Below, piece after piece: positions 1 to 7,491 of a stretch of DNA of 64,000 nt; positions within the stretch are counted from its first letter, which is position 1, and each line of letters begins with the position of its first letter. Location: assembly GCF_036014195.1 (NCBI RefSeq), contig NZ_CP107918.1, forward strand, positions 1,488,001 to 1,552,000. Direction: 5' to 3'. The notes beneath the pieces are model-generated. The model had not been told where the DNA came from and did no database searches. It was given only the letters and a program-made list of their open reading frames with translations. A program made the position numbers and the translations under genes. This DNA comes from Streptomyces sp. NBC_00442 (GTDB lineage: Bacteria > Actinomycetota > Actinomycetes > Streptomycetales > Streptomycetaceae).

Positions 1-438
1 GCCGCAGGCGGCGGGCTCCAGGTCGAGCCGGGACACCGCGCCCCAGCCGATGGTGAGGACGACCTCGCGGGGCAGGGTGCCCGGGGTGTAGGACTCGGGA
101 TTGGCGACGACGCGGCTCACCACCACCGAGGAGATCCTGGCGAGCTTGACGGACTCCGTCGAGGTGGTCGCGTACGGCGTGGGGGAGCTGGTGTCCGCGT
201 TCTGCTCGTCGGTGTGGCTGACGATGAAACGGTTGTCCGTGAGCACGAGGACCGTCACATGCCGGCGCACCTCGTTCGCGTCGAACGTCGTCTCCTGGTG
301 CACCAGGTACGACGCGATCGGCTCGCCGCCGACCGCGGCCTCCACCGCCTCGGCCACGAGGGCCGGGTAGTAGCCGCTGCGCTCGATCGCCGCGCGGAGC
401 CCCTGGGTCGTCGTACCGGTCTTCGCCATGGGGTCCAT
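1..438 (-). CDS. DUF5998 family protein (3' end outside window)
   Basis: Reading the complement gives an open frame beginning MDPMAKTGTTTQ and running off the left edge after the residues LEPAACG. The protein has a short N-terminal helix, then beta-rich sequence with a cluster of Ser/Thr-Pro residues. I recognise it as the conserved actinobacterial DUF5998 family, whose function is not established. The start is either ATG at 438 or ATG at 429 (MAKTG, the form I remember from relatives). Neither has a strong ribosome binding site. It lies 29 bp downstream of the stop of the PatA-type gene and on the same strand, so the two could be co-transcribed. The C-terminal part is missing here. Confidence 0.75.
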   Translation of the reverse strand, partial: MDPMAKTGTTTQGLRAAIERSGYYPALVAEAVEAAVGGEPIASYLVHQETTFDANEVRRHVTVLVLTDNRFIVSHTDEQNADTSSPTPYATTSTESVKLARISSVVVSRVVANPESYTPGTLPREVVLTIGWGAVSRLDLEPAACG

Positions 439-467
439 CTTAAGCTGCCGCCGGGGGCCGGCGGCCC

Positions 468-3401
468 TCAGTAGCTGGGCAGGCGCCTCGGGCCGAGATC
501 ACCCAGGGCCGGGGCGGGGGCCAGGCGCACGCTCGCACCCAGGACCGCGAGGCCCCTCTGGGCGACGATGACGGGCTCCAGTCCGACGGCGACCACCTCG
601 GGATGGTCGTCCACGAGCCGCGACACGCGCAGGAGCAGCTCTTCCAGGGCCGCGGTGTCGACGGGCGCGGAGCCGCGCCAGCCGAACAGGAGCGGCGCCG
701 TCCTGATGGTTCTCAGCAGCTCGGCCGCGTCGCGGTCGGTGGCCGGGATCAGCCGGTGGGAGGTGTCGCCGAGAAGCTCCGACGCGGCCCCGGCCAGGCC
801 GAAGGAGAGCACCGCGCCGACCGCGGGGTCGATCGAGGCACGGACGACGGTGTCCACGCCGCGCGGGACCATGGCCTGCACGACCGGGCCCAGCTCTTCG
901 GGCTTGCCGAGCGTGGCCCTCAATTCGGCATATGCACGGGCGAGTTGGTGCTCGTCCGCGAGGTCGAGGCGGACGCCGCCGAGGTCGGGGCGGTGGCGCA
1001 GGTGCGGGGCGGTGGTCTTGAGGGCGACGGGGTAGCCGAGGCGGCCCGCGGCCTCGACGGCGTGGGCCGCGTCCGGCGCGGGCAGCGTGGGGTGGACGGC
1101 GATGCCGTACCGGGCGAGCAGCTCATCGCCGTCCGCGGCGGTCAGGGTCGTGCCGCGGGGGTCGGGGTCCGGCCCGAGCAGGCGCTCGATCAGCGCGGCC
1201 GCTCCGGCCTCGTCGATGTCGTCGTACTCCCCCACCTTGCCGGGCTCGGCCGCGTCCTGCCGCCAGCGGGCATAGCGGACGGCTTCGGCGAGGGCCCGCA
1301 CGGCTCGCTCGGCGGCGGGGTAGGCGGGAATACGGGTTGCCTCACGGGGCGGGGTGGCGTTGTGGCCCGGCTCCGGGCCCGTTCCCGGCCGACCGCCGGT
1401 GGGTGGGCTGGGGGCGCTGCCCCCGGACGCCCGCTCCTCGAACGCCGGAGCGGCTGGATGTGTGCCGGGGCGGGGAGGTCGCGAGGGCGTGTACGTCGTG
1501 GGCTGGGGGGACGGTTCGATGGGGCCCGCCGGGCGCGGGGCGGTGCGGGTTGCCGCCGCGAGCGCTTCGGCCAGGCCGCCGATCTCCACGTGGACCACCA
1601 TCACCGGCTTGGCCGGGCCCGTGGCGGCCGCCTCGCGCAGGGCGTCGGCGAGGACCTGGCCGTCACCGGACTCCAGCGCCCCGTTCTCGCCGACCCAGGG
1701 AATCGCGGTCACCACGACCGCGTCGCAGGTGTCGTCGGCGAGGGCGGCCGCGAGCGCCGCGCGGAAGTCGGCCGGGGTCGCCGCCGTCGTCAGGTCGAGG
1801 GGCCTGCGGGGGCGCAGCCCTTCGGTGAGACAGGCGTCGTACGTCAGGAGACCGAGCGATTCGGAGTTGCCGAGGATCGCCACGCGCGGGCCCGCCGGCA
1901 GGGGCTGGCCCGCGAGGAGCAGGCCGGCGTCGACGAGTTCGGTGACCGTGCCGACGAGGATGACGCCGGCCTGGCGCAGCAGCGCCGAGACCGTGGCGTC
2001 CGGCACCCGGGTCACCGGAACGGCGTGGCCCGGCGGGGTCGTGCCGCTGTGCCGTGCGCCCTTGACCACGACGACGGGTTTCGCGGCGGCCGTGCGGCGG
2101 GCCAGGCGGGTGAACTTCCGCGGGTTGCCGATGGATTCGAGGTAGAGCAGCACGACATCGGTGTCGGGGTCCTCGTACCAGTACTGGAGGAAGTCGTTGC
2201 CCGAGACGTCGGCGCGGTTGCCGGAGGAGATGAACGTGGACAGGCCCGCGCCGCGCCGGTAGAGCCCGGACAGCAGGGCGATGCCGATCGCACCGGACTG
2301 GGTGAACAGGCCGATCCGGCCGGCGGGCGGCGCCTCGGGCGCCAGCGACGCGTTCAGCCGTACGCCGGCCGCGGTATTGATGATCCCGAACGCGTTGGGG
2401 CCGATCAGGCGCATCCCGTACGAGCGGGCCTGGCGCACCAGCGCGCGCTGGCGCTCCCTGCCGGGCGGACCGCTCTCCGCGTAGTCGGCCGAGAGGACGA
2501 CCAGGCCCTGGACGCCGTGTTCGCCGCAGTCGGCGACGGCGTGCGGCACCCGTTCGGCGGGCACCGCGATGATCGCCAGGTCGACCGGCTCACCGATCGC
2601 GCCGACGGAGGGGAAGGCGGGGACGCCGTCGAGCTCGCGCTGCTCCTCGGTGAGCGCCTGGTTCACCGCGTGGAGCCGCCCCGTGAAGCCTGCGTCCAGG
2701 AGGTTGCGCAGCACCGCCCGGCCGACGCCCCCGGGGGCGCGGCCGGCGCCGATGACCGCGACGGAGCCGGGCGCGAGCAGGCGCTGCACGGAGCGCGCCT
2801 CGGCGCGCAGCTCACGGGCGCGCTGCACGGCGAGCGACTCGGCGGTGGGTTCCAGGTCGAGGGTGAGGTGGACCGAGCCGTCCTCGAAGGAGCGCTTCTG
2901 CTGGTAGCCGGCGTCCGTGAACACCTTGATCATCTTGCTGTTGGCGGGCAGCACCTCGGCCGCGAACCGCCGGATGCCGCGCTCGCGGGCCACCGCCGCG
3001 ATGTGTTCGAGCAGGGTGGAGGCGACGCCCCTGCCCTGGTGGGCGTCCTGGACGAGGAAGGCGACCTCGGCCTCGTCGGCGGGGGCGGAGGCCGGCCGCC
3101 CCTGGGCGTTGATCCGGTCGTAGCGGACGGTCGCGATGAACTCGCCGCCGACGGTCGCGGCGAGCCCCACGCGGTCGACGTAGTCGTGATGGGTGAAGCG
3201 GTGCACGTCCTTGGCGGAGAGCCTCGGGTAGGGCGCGAAGAAGCGGTAGTACTTCGACTCGTCCGAGACCAGCTCGTAGAAGGAGACGAGCCGCTCGGCG
3301 TCCTCGGAGGTGATGGGCCGGATGCGCGCGGTGCCGCCGTCACGGAGCACCACGTCGGCCTCCCAGTGGGCCGGGTACGCGGGGTCGGACGCCGTCGTCA
3401 T
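468..3401 (-). CDS. GNAT acetyltransferase fused to ADP-forming acyl-CoA ligase (PatA-type)
   Basis: 977 residues. Residues about 15-180 are a GNAT acetyltransferase with the acetyl-CoA motif QGRGVAS near 122. Next come a CoA-binding Rossmann domain (about 205-330, VAVIGAGRAPGGVG), a succinyl-CoA-ligase-like part (about 345-600) and a C-terminal ATP-grasp domain (about 735-950). The order N-terminal GNAT then ligase matches the S. lividans PatA type, known to acetylate and silence acyl-CoA synthetases, so protein lysine acetylation is the likely role. The start MTTASDP at 3401 is preferred because the 23 residues upstream are low complexity. Residues about 610-700 form a Pro/Ala/Thr-rich linker that contains a dispersed intergenic repeat sequence (see repeat at 1409). 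Catalytic state of the ligase part is uncertain. Confidence 0.9.
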   Translation of the reverse strand: MTTASDPAYPAHWEADVVLRDGGTARIRPITSEDAERLVSFYELVSDESKYYRFFAPYPRLSAKDVHRFTHHDYVDRVGLAATVGGEFIATVRYDRINAQGRPASAPADEAEVAFLVQDAHQGRGVASTLLEHIAAVARERGIRRFAAEVLPANSKMIKVFTDAGYQQKRSFEDGSVHLTLDLEPTAESLAVQRARELRAEARSVQRLLAPGSVAVIGAGRAPGGVGRAVLRNLLDAGFTGRLHAVNQALTEEQRELDGVPAFPSVGAIGEPVDLAIIAVPAERVPHAVADCGEHGVQGLVVLSADYAESGPPGRERQRALVRQARSYGMRLIGPNAFGIINTAAGVRLNASLAPEAPPAGRIGLFTQSGAIGIALLSGLYRRGAGLSTFISSGNRADVSGNDFLQYWYEDPDTDVVLLYLESIGNPRKFTRLARRTAAAKPVVVVKGARHSGTTPPGHAVPVTRVPDATVSALLRQAGVILVGTVTELVDAGLLLAGQPLPAGPRVAILGNSESLGLLTYDACLTEGLRPRRPLDLTTAATPADFRAALAAALADDTCDAVVVTAIPWVGENGALESGDGQVLADALREAAATGPAKPVMVVHVEIGGLAEALAAATRTAPRPAGPIEPSPQPTTYTPSRPPRPGTHPAAPAFEERASGGSAPSPPTGGRPGTGPEPGHNATPPREATRIPAYPAAERAVRALAEAVRYARWRQDAAEPGKVGEYDDIDEAGAAALIERLLGPDPDPRGTTLTAADGDELLARYGIAVHPTLPAPDAAHAVEAAGRLGYPVALKTTAPHLRHRPDLGGVRLDLADEHQLARAYAELRATLGKPEELGPVVQAMVPRGVDTVVRASIDPAVGAVLSFGLAGAASELLGDTSHRLIPATDRDAAELLRTIRTAPLLFGWRGSAPVDTAALEELLLRVSRLVDDHPEVVAVGLEPVIVAQRGLAVLGASVRLAPAPALGDLGPRRLPSY
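1409..1460. repeat. Dispersed Streptomyces intergenic-type repeat inside the patA-like gene
   Basis: The stretch reads GGGGGCGCTGCCCCC, a perfect hairpin, followed after a few bases by CGCTCCTCGAACGCCGG and AGCGGCTGGAT. This matches from memory a very common Streptomyces intergenic element (a GGGGGCGCAGCCCCC stem followed by CTCCTCAAACGCCGGAG). Here it lies in frame in the low-complexity linker of the acetyltransferase gene, around codons 646-668. Genome-wide occurrence cannot be tested here. Confidence 0.6.
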
Positions 3402-3512
3402 ACGGAAAGCGTACGGGTCGCGGGGCCGTACGGGGCGGGGGAAGGTGGCAAGGGCCGATCGGCGGCGCACCCGGGCCTAAAGTCGGCAGGAGCACCGTGC
3501 ACCACATGAGAG

Positions 3513-3528
3513 ACTGGTCTAGACAACC
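3513..3528. promoter_or_regulatory. DasR-type operator (dre-like site) upstream of ptsH
   Basis: The 16-mer ACTGGTCTAGACAACC agrees at 14 of 16 positions with the DasR responsive element consensus (ACTGGTCTAGACCA followed by G/C and T). Its centre is about 33 bp before the ptsH start. In S. coelicolor the PTS genes, including ptsH, are known DasR targets, which respond to glucosamine-6-phosphate derived from chitin. Site identity is read from sequence; binding is inferred. Confidence 0.75.
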
Positions 3529-3553
3529 GTCAGAGATTTCGAAGGGCAACACC

Positions 3554-3835
3554 ATGGCTGAGCGCCGCGTCAACGTCGGCTGGGCCGAGGGCCTGCACGC
3601 CCGCCCCGCGTCCATCTTCGTCCGTGCCGCCACGGCCGCCGGAGTCCCCATGACGATCGCCAAGGCCGACGGCAACCCGGTCAACGCCGCGTCGATGCTC
3701 GCGGTGCTCGGCCTGGGCGCGCAGGGCGGCGAGGAGATCGTGCTGGCCTCCGACGCCGAGGGCGCGGACGCCGCGCTCGACCGTCTGGCCAAGCTGGTCG
3801 CCGAGGGTCTTGAGGAACTCCCCGAGACCGTCTGA
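3554..3835 (+). CDS. ptsH: Phosphocarrier protein HPr
   Basis: 93 residues, the normal HPr length. His15 in the motif LHARPAS is the phosphorylation site that accepts phosphate from enzyme I and passes it to EIIA components of the sugar PTS. The position equivalent to the regulatory serine of Firmicutes falls in NAASMLAVLGLG. The start ATG at 3554 follows GAAGGG with normal spacing. The upstream in-frame ATGs lie in the promoter. A DasR-type operator sits just upstream, which ties expression to amino-sugar supply. A strong hairpin follows the stop. In Streptomyces HPr serves mainly GlcNAc and fructose uptake and is cytoplasmic. Confidence 0.97.
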   Translation: MAERRVNVGWAEGLHARPASIFVRAATAAGVPMTIAKADGNPVNAASMLAVLGLGAQGGEEIVLASDAEGADAALDRLAKLVAEGLEELPETV

Positions 3836-3855
3836 GCCGGCCGGCAGCACATCGG

Positions 3856-3891
3856 AGGACCGCGGGACCCGGATCCGGGCCCGGCGGTCCT
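3856..3891 (+). terminator. ptsH terminator hairpin
   Basis: Arms AGGACCGC and GCGGTCCT are extended by CCCGGATCCGGG-like pairing and followed by TTTCGTCTT. It starts 20 bp after the ptsH stop. Confidence 0.8.
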
Positions 3892-3972
3892 TTCGTCTTC
3901 CTGCGCGCCCGCACGTTCCGGGCGCCGGAATGCCGCCGCTCCCTCGGTGTCGGCTGTTCATATACGGCTTGC

Positions 3973-4100
3973 CCGGGTACGGCTTGTCGTCCGGGTACGG
4001 CCTGTCCGAGTACGGCCTGTCCGAGTACGGCCTGTCCGAGTACGGCCTGTCCGAGTACGGCCTGTCCGGGTACGGCCTGTCCGGGTACGGCCTGTCCGGC
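3973..4100. repeat. 15-bp tandem repeat (GTACGGCCTGTCCGA-type units)
   Basis: About eight consecutive units of GTACGGCCTGTCCGA/G lie between the convergent ptsH and gntR genes. The first unit is degenerate and carries a 3-bp insertion. The unit length is a multiple of three, and on the minus strand it stays open directly after the gntR stop, encoding GQAVL/P pentapeptides. It is either a non-coding minisatellite or a former C-terminal extension of the regulator. Confidence 0.9.
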
Positions 4101-4107
4101 GTGGCCC

Positions 4108-4776
4108 TTACGCGCGGGCGTCCGCGGTGCTGGCGCCGTGCCGCGGCGGCGCGGGGCGGCGCAGCCGGTGGGCCGGCAGGGAGCGCTCGGCGTGCTGGGC
4201 CGTGAGGGCACGGGCGCGTTCGGCGTCGTGCCGGGCCACCGCGTCGGTGATCGCGCCGAGCAGGGCCCATGCCTCGGCCGGGCGGGCCGGCGGTTCGACG
4301 ACGTACATCCAGGCGACCTTGTGCCGCAACTGCGCGAGCAGCGCGATGAGTCCGGGGCTCGCGGAGGCCTGGGCCAGCGTCTCGTGGAACCAGCCCCACA
4401 AGGAGCGCGGATCCTCCCCCCGGCCGCGGCCCGCCCGCCCCTGACCCAGCCTCACCAGGCCGCTCAGCACCCGGAGATGGGCCTCGTCGCGGCGTTGGGC
4501 GGCCCGCGCCGCGGCCAACGGCTCCAGGAACAGGCGCAGTTCGAGGAGGTCGGCGGCCTCGCGGTCGGTGAGTTCGGCGACATGGGCGCCGACGTGTCTG
4601 CGGGTGGTGACGAACCCCTCGGACTCCAGCGTGCGCAGGGCCTCGCGGACCGGGACGCGGGACACCCCGTAACGGCGCGCGAGGGCTTCTTCGGCGAGTC
4701 TGCGGCCGGGCTCGAAAACGCCCGAGACGATGTCGTCGCGGATCGCCGCGCCGATGGAATGCGCCGGAACACGCAC
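4108..4776 (-). CDS. GntR-family (FadR/FCD subfamily) transcriptional regulator
   Basis: 222 residues. The N-terminal winged helix-turn-helix (about 5-70, with YGVSRVPVREALRTLESEG) is typical of GntR. An all-helical C-terminal effector domain of the FCD type follows (about 75-200, ELRLFLEPLAAARAA). The FCD class usually senses organic acids; the ligand here is unknown. The GTG start at 4776 has GGAGG seven bases upstream. The gene converges on ptsH. It is not DasR itself, which belongs to the HutC subfamily. The last 20 residues are Arg/Pro/Ala-rich, and immediately beyond the stop lies the 15-bp tandem repeat. Confidence 0.9.
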   Translation of the reverse strand: MRVPAHSIGAAIRDDIVSGVFEPGRRLAEEALARRYGVSRVPVREALRTLESEGFVTTRRHVGAHVAELTDREAADLLELRLFLEPLAAARAAQRRDEAHLRVLSGLVRLGQGRAGRGRGEDPRSLWGWFHETLAQASASPGLIALLAQLRHKVAWMYVVEPPARPAEAWALLGAITDAVARHDAERARALTAQHAERSLPAHRLRRPAPPRHGASTADARA

Positions 4777-4899
4777 GTCCGAACCTCCGCCTGGATTCCC
4801 GCCGGATCGCGGTCGGGCGACGCCCGAGCGGCGACTGTATCGACGCCGTGTTACTTCCGGATGACGGCCGGGACCCGCGGACGCCTTCGGGCCAACGGC

Positions 4900-4930
4900 G
4901 AAGACCCCCGGCGCGATGCCGGGGGTCTTC
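4900..4930 (-). terminator. Terminator of the M23 peptidase gene
   Basis: A perfect hairpin: GAAGACCCCCGGC, a five-base loop, then GCCGGGGGTCTTC. It starts about 25 bp downstream of the M23 stop on the minus strand. Confidence 0.85.
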
Positions 4931-4954
4931 GGTGTGCGCGGAGGCCGAGGCGCC

Positions 4955-5719
4955 TCAGACGCTCACGCCGTGCGACCGCAGGTAGGCGATCGGGTCGATG
5001 TCCGAGCCGTACTCCGGGCCGGTGCGGGCCTCGAAGTGGAGGTGCGGGCCGGTGGTATTGCCGGTGTTGCCCGAGAGGGCGATCTGGGTGCCGGGCTCCA
5101 CGGACTGGCCGACGGAGACCTGGATGACCGAGAGGTGGCCGTACTGCGTGTACGTGCCGTCGTGCATCTTGATCACGACGTTGTTGCCGTACGCGCCGCC
5201 CGCGCCGGCCTCCACGACGGTGCCCAGACCCACGGCGTGCACCGGGGTGCCGATGCCCGCGTGGAAGTCGATGCCCGTGTGGCTGCCGGAGGACCACAGC
5301 GATCCGCCGGTCTTGTAGCCCGTGGACACATAGCTGTTGGCTATGGGGGCGACAAACGTGTTGAGGCGCTTGCGCTCGGCCTCGCGCGCGGCGCGCTCCT
5401 TGGCCTCGCGGGCCTCCTGGGCGCGCTGCTCGGCCCTGCGCTTGGCCTCGGCTTCGGCCTCCGCCTTCGCCTTGGCCTTCGCGGCCGCCTGCTTCTGCGC
5501 GTCGGCCTGGGCGCCGAGCTGGTCGGCGAGGGTGTCGCCGATGACGATGGCCTGGGTGAGGCCGGTGTCGGTGGTGGTGCTCGGGGCGGCGACGGCCGGG
5601 GAGGCGAGGGTGCCTACGACTCCGGCGGTGGCGAGGGTGGCGATGCCCGCGATGTTCGCGCTGCGGCGCGTCATCCGGCTGGGCGCGCGATGTTTCCCGG
5701 TGGCACGGGTGAACGCCAT
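4955..5719 (-). CDS. Secreted M23 family metalloendopeptidase (cell-wall hydrolase)
   Basis: 254 residues. A signal peptide occupies about residues 1-45 (Arg-rich start, hydrophobic core, cleavage near ASPAVAA). A long Ala/Lys/Glu-rich coiled coil (about 65-120) precedes the LytM/M23 domain (about 122-250). Zinc ligands of the family are visible as His147 and Asp151 in HTGIDFH and His228 in HLH. Such enzymes cut peptidoglycan cross-bridges and act outside the membrane during growth or sporulation. The leader carries a c-di-AMP riboswitch, an arrangement known for Streptomyces wall hydrolases, so turnover is probably tied to c-di-AMP and osmotic state. A strong terminator follows. Confidence 0.95.
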   Translation of the reverse strand: MAFTRATGKHRAPSRMTRRSANIAGIATLATAGVVGTLASPAVAAPSTTTDTGLTQAIVIGDTLADQLGAQADAQKQAAAKAKAKAEAEAEAKRRAEQRAQEAREAKERAAREAERKRLNTFVAPIANSYVSTGYKTGGSLWSSGSHTGIDFHAGIGTPVHAVGLGTVVEAGAGGAYGNNVVIKMHDGTYTQYGHLSVIQVSVGQSVEPGTQIALSGNTGNTTGPHLHFEARTGPEYGSDIDPIAYLRSHGVSV

Positions 5720-5739
5720 GGAGCGGCGGTGTCCTTTCC

Positions 5740-5893
5740 TTCCATCTCGCCTACCGGGTTAGCTGACGGGTTCGGAGCAGGAAGGTCTCCTACGGGCTCC
5801 CCCGCGGGCGGGGGCGTCCGATTCACCCCAGGGACTGAGTGGGTCCCCGGCTCCCCTGGCTCGCGCCATCGGGGACTCGGCGATCACTGTCCG
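5740..5893 (-). ncRNA. c-di-AMP (ydaO/yuaA-type) riboswitch
   Basis: On the minus strand the leader of the M23 gene contains, in order, the conserved blocks GATCGCCGAGTCC, GGAGCCGGGGACCCA, TGGGGTGAATCGGACGCC, CTCCGAACCCGTCAGCTAAC and CCGGTAGGCGAG. This is the diagnostic ydaO/yuaA core. It ends about 20 bases before the ATG at 5719, so it can occlude translation or terminate transcription. In Streptomyces c-di-AMP binding is known to switch off wall-hydrolase genes. The promoter must lie beyond about 5900. Confidence 0.92.
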
Positions 5894-6034
5894 GTGCCGC
5901 GGCTGCGACGGGTGGTGACGGACAGCGCGATTGACGCTAGACGGCTGATCTTTCAATCACCAAACAGACGCCGGTTTTTGTTGCGCACGCCACATGACAG
6001 ACAGGCAACCTCTCCAATAAACCGGACATATGGG

Positions 6035-6068
6035 GGGACCCCGGAGGCGCGTGCGCCACCGGGGTCCC
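6035..6068 (-). terminator. Terminator of the M16 protease operon
   Basis: Hairpin with arms GGGACCCCGG and CCGGGGTCCC and an inner GGCGCGTGCGCC palindrome. It lies about 40 bp after the stop of the second M16 gene on the minus strand. Confidence 0.8.
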
Positions 6069-6105
6069 GTATGCCCCGGAAGTACGGGGCTCGACGACGC
6101 GTCAA

Positions 6106-7491
6106 TCAGCCCGTGACGACGCTCACTTCACCGATTCCGAGCGCCCGCACCGGCTCCGCGATCTGCGCCGCGTCGCCCACGAGCACCGTGACGAGCCGGT
6201 CGGCCGGGAAGGCGTTGACGACGGCCGCCGTCGCCTCCACGGTGCCGGTCTCCGCGAGCTGCGCGTACAGCTGGGCCTGGTAGTCGTCCGGCAGGAACTG
6301 CTCGACCTGGTCGGCGAGGGTCGCCGCGACCGCCGCCGCGGTCTCGTACTTGAGGGGCGCGACACCCACCAGGTTCTGCACGGCGCTCTCGCGCTCCGCG
6401 TCCGTCAGACCCTCGGCGGCGAGCTTGCGCAGCACCTTCCACAGGTCGTCCAGGGCGGGCCCGGTGTTCGGGGTGTCGACCGAGCCGCTGATGGCGAGCA
6501 TCGCGGCGCCGCCCTCCGGCCCCGAGCGCAGCACCTGGCCGAAGGAACGCACCCCGTAGGTGTAGCCCTTCTCCTCGCGCAGCACGCGGTCCAGGCGCGA
6601 GGTCAGGGTGCCGCCCAGGCAGTACGTGCCGAGCACCTGGGCCGCCCAGACCCGGTCGTGGCGGTCGGGGCCGATGCGACCGATGAGCAGCTGCGTCTGG
6701 ACCGCGCCGGGGCGGTCCACGATGACGACCCTGCCCCTGTCGTCGGCGGTGATCGGCGGGACGGGGCGCGCCTTCGCGGTGTTGCCGGTCCAGGCGCCCA
6801 GGGTGTCCGCGAGGATCGCGTCGAGGTCGGTGCCCGACAGATCGCCGACGACGACGGTGACGGCCGTGGCGGGACGCACGTACGCCTCGTAGAAGGCACG
6901 CACCGCGGCCGCGTCGATCGCGGCGACCGTCTCCTCGGTGCCCTGGCGGGGCCGGGAGATGCGCGCGGTGGCGGGGAAGAGCTCCTTGGAGAGCTGCTTG
7001 GCGGCGCGGCGGGCCGGGTTGGCCTGCTCGTGCGGGATCTCGTCGAGCCGGTTGGCCACCAGCCGCTCGATCTCGGCGTCGGCGAACGCGGGGGCGCGCA
7101 GCGCGTCGGCGAGCAGCGAGAGCGCCTTGGGCAGTCGCGAGACGGGCACTTCGAGGGAGACCCGGACGCCGGGGTGGTCGGCGTGCGCGTCGATGGTGGC
7201 GCCGCAGCGCTCCAGTTCGGCGGCGAACTCCTCCGCCGAGTGCTTGTCGGTGCCCTCGGTCAGGGCGCGCGCCATGATCGTGGCGACGCCGTCGAGGCCC
7301 TCGGGCTCGGCGTCGAGCGGGGCCGCGAGGAAGATCTCGACGGCGACGACCTGCTGGCCGGGGCGGTCGCAGCGCAGCACGGTCAGGCCGTTGTCGAGCG
7401 TCCCGCGCTCGGGGGCCGGGAAGGCCCACGGCTTGGCCGCGCCCGCGGTGGGCTGCGGGTGGAACTCCATGGTCACGACAGCGTCCGTCAC
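6106..7491 (-). CDS. M16 family peptidase-like protein, non-catalytic partner
   Basis: 461 residues with the two-domain fold of the insulinase/processing-peptidase family (M16B). The zinc motif HxxEH is absent: at the matching place the sequence reads GLDGVATIMARALTEGT. This is typical of the inactive partner of a heterodimeric M16 pair. The later Arg/Tyr-containing region with EEKGYTYGVRSFG is present and normally contacts substrate. The GTG start at 7491 overlaps the stop of the upstream active M16 gene by four bases (GTGA), which implies translational coupling and a stoichiometric complex. Substrate unknown; cytoplasmic, since no signal peptide is seen. Confidence 0.9.
   Translation of the reverse strand: MTDAVVTMEFHPQPTAGAAKPWAFPAPERGTLDNGLTVLRCDRPGQQVVAVEIFLAAPLDAEPEGLDGVATIMARALTEGTDKHSAEEFAAELERCGATIDAHADHPGVRVSLEVPVSRLPKALSLLADALRAPAFADAEIERLVANRLDEIPHEQANPARRAAKQLSKELFPATARISRPRQGTEETVAAIDAAAVRAFYEAYVRPATAVTVVVGDLSGTDLDAILADTLGAWTGNTAKARPVPPITADDRGRVVIVDRPGAVQTQLLIGRIGPDRHDRVWAAQVLGTYCLGGTLTSRLDRVLREEKGYTYGVRSFGQVLRSGPEGGAAMLAISGSVDTPNTGPALDDLWKVLRKLAAEGLTDAERESAVQNLVGVAPLKYETAAAVAATLADQVEQFLPDDYQAQLYAQLAETGTVEATAAVVNAFPADRLVTVLVGDAAQIAEPVRALGIGEVSVVTG

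Noticed and set aside
101..474. Two plus-strand ORFs at the left edge
   Set aside because: Shadows of the DUF5998 gene on the minus strand, which has family-like sequence.
603..3509. 968-codon plus-strand ORF opposite the acetyltransferase gene
   Set aside because: It is a GC-skew shadow; its translation is Gly/Arg/Val-rich with no domain, whereas the minus strand gives GNAT and ATP-grasp motifs.
3973..4100. CRISPR-like array
   Set aside because: Units are contiguous 15-mers with no unique spacers and no cas genes nearby; it is a minisatellite.
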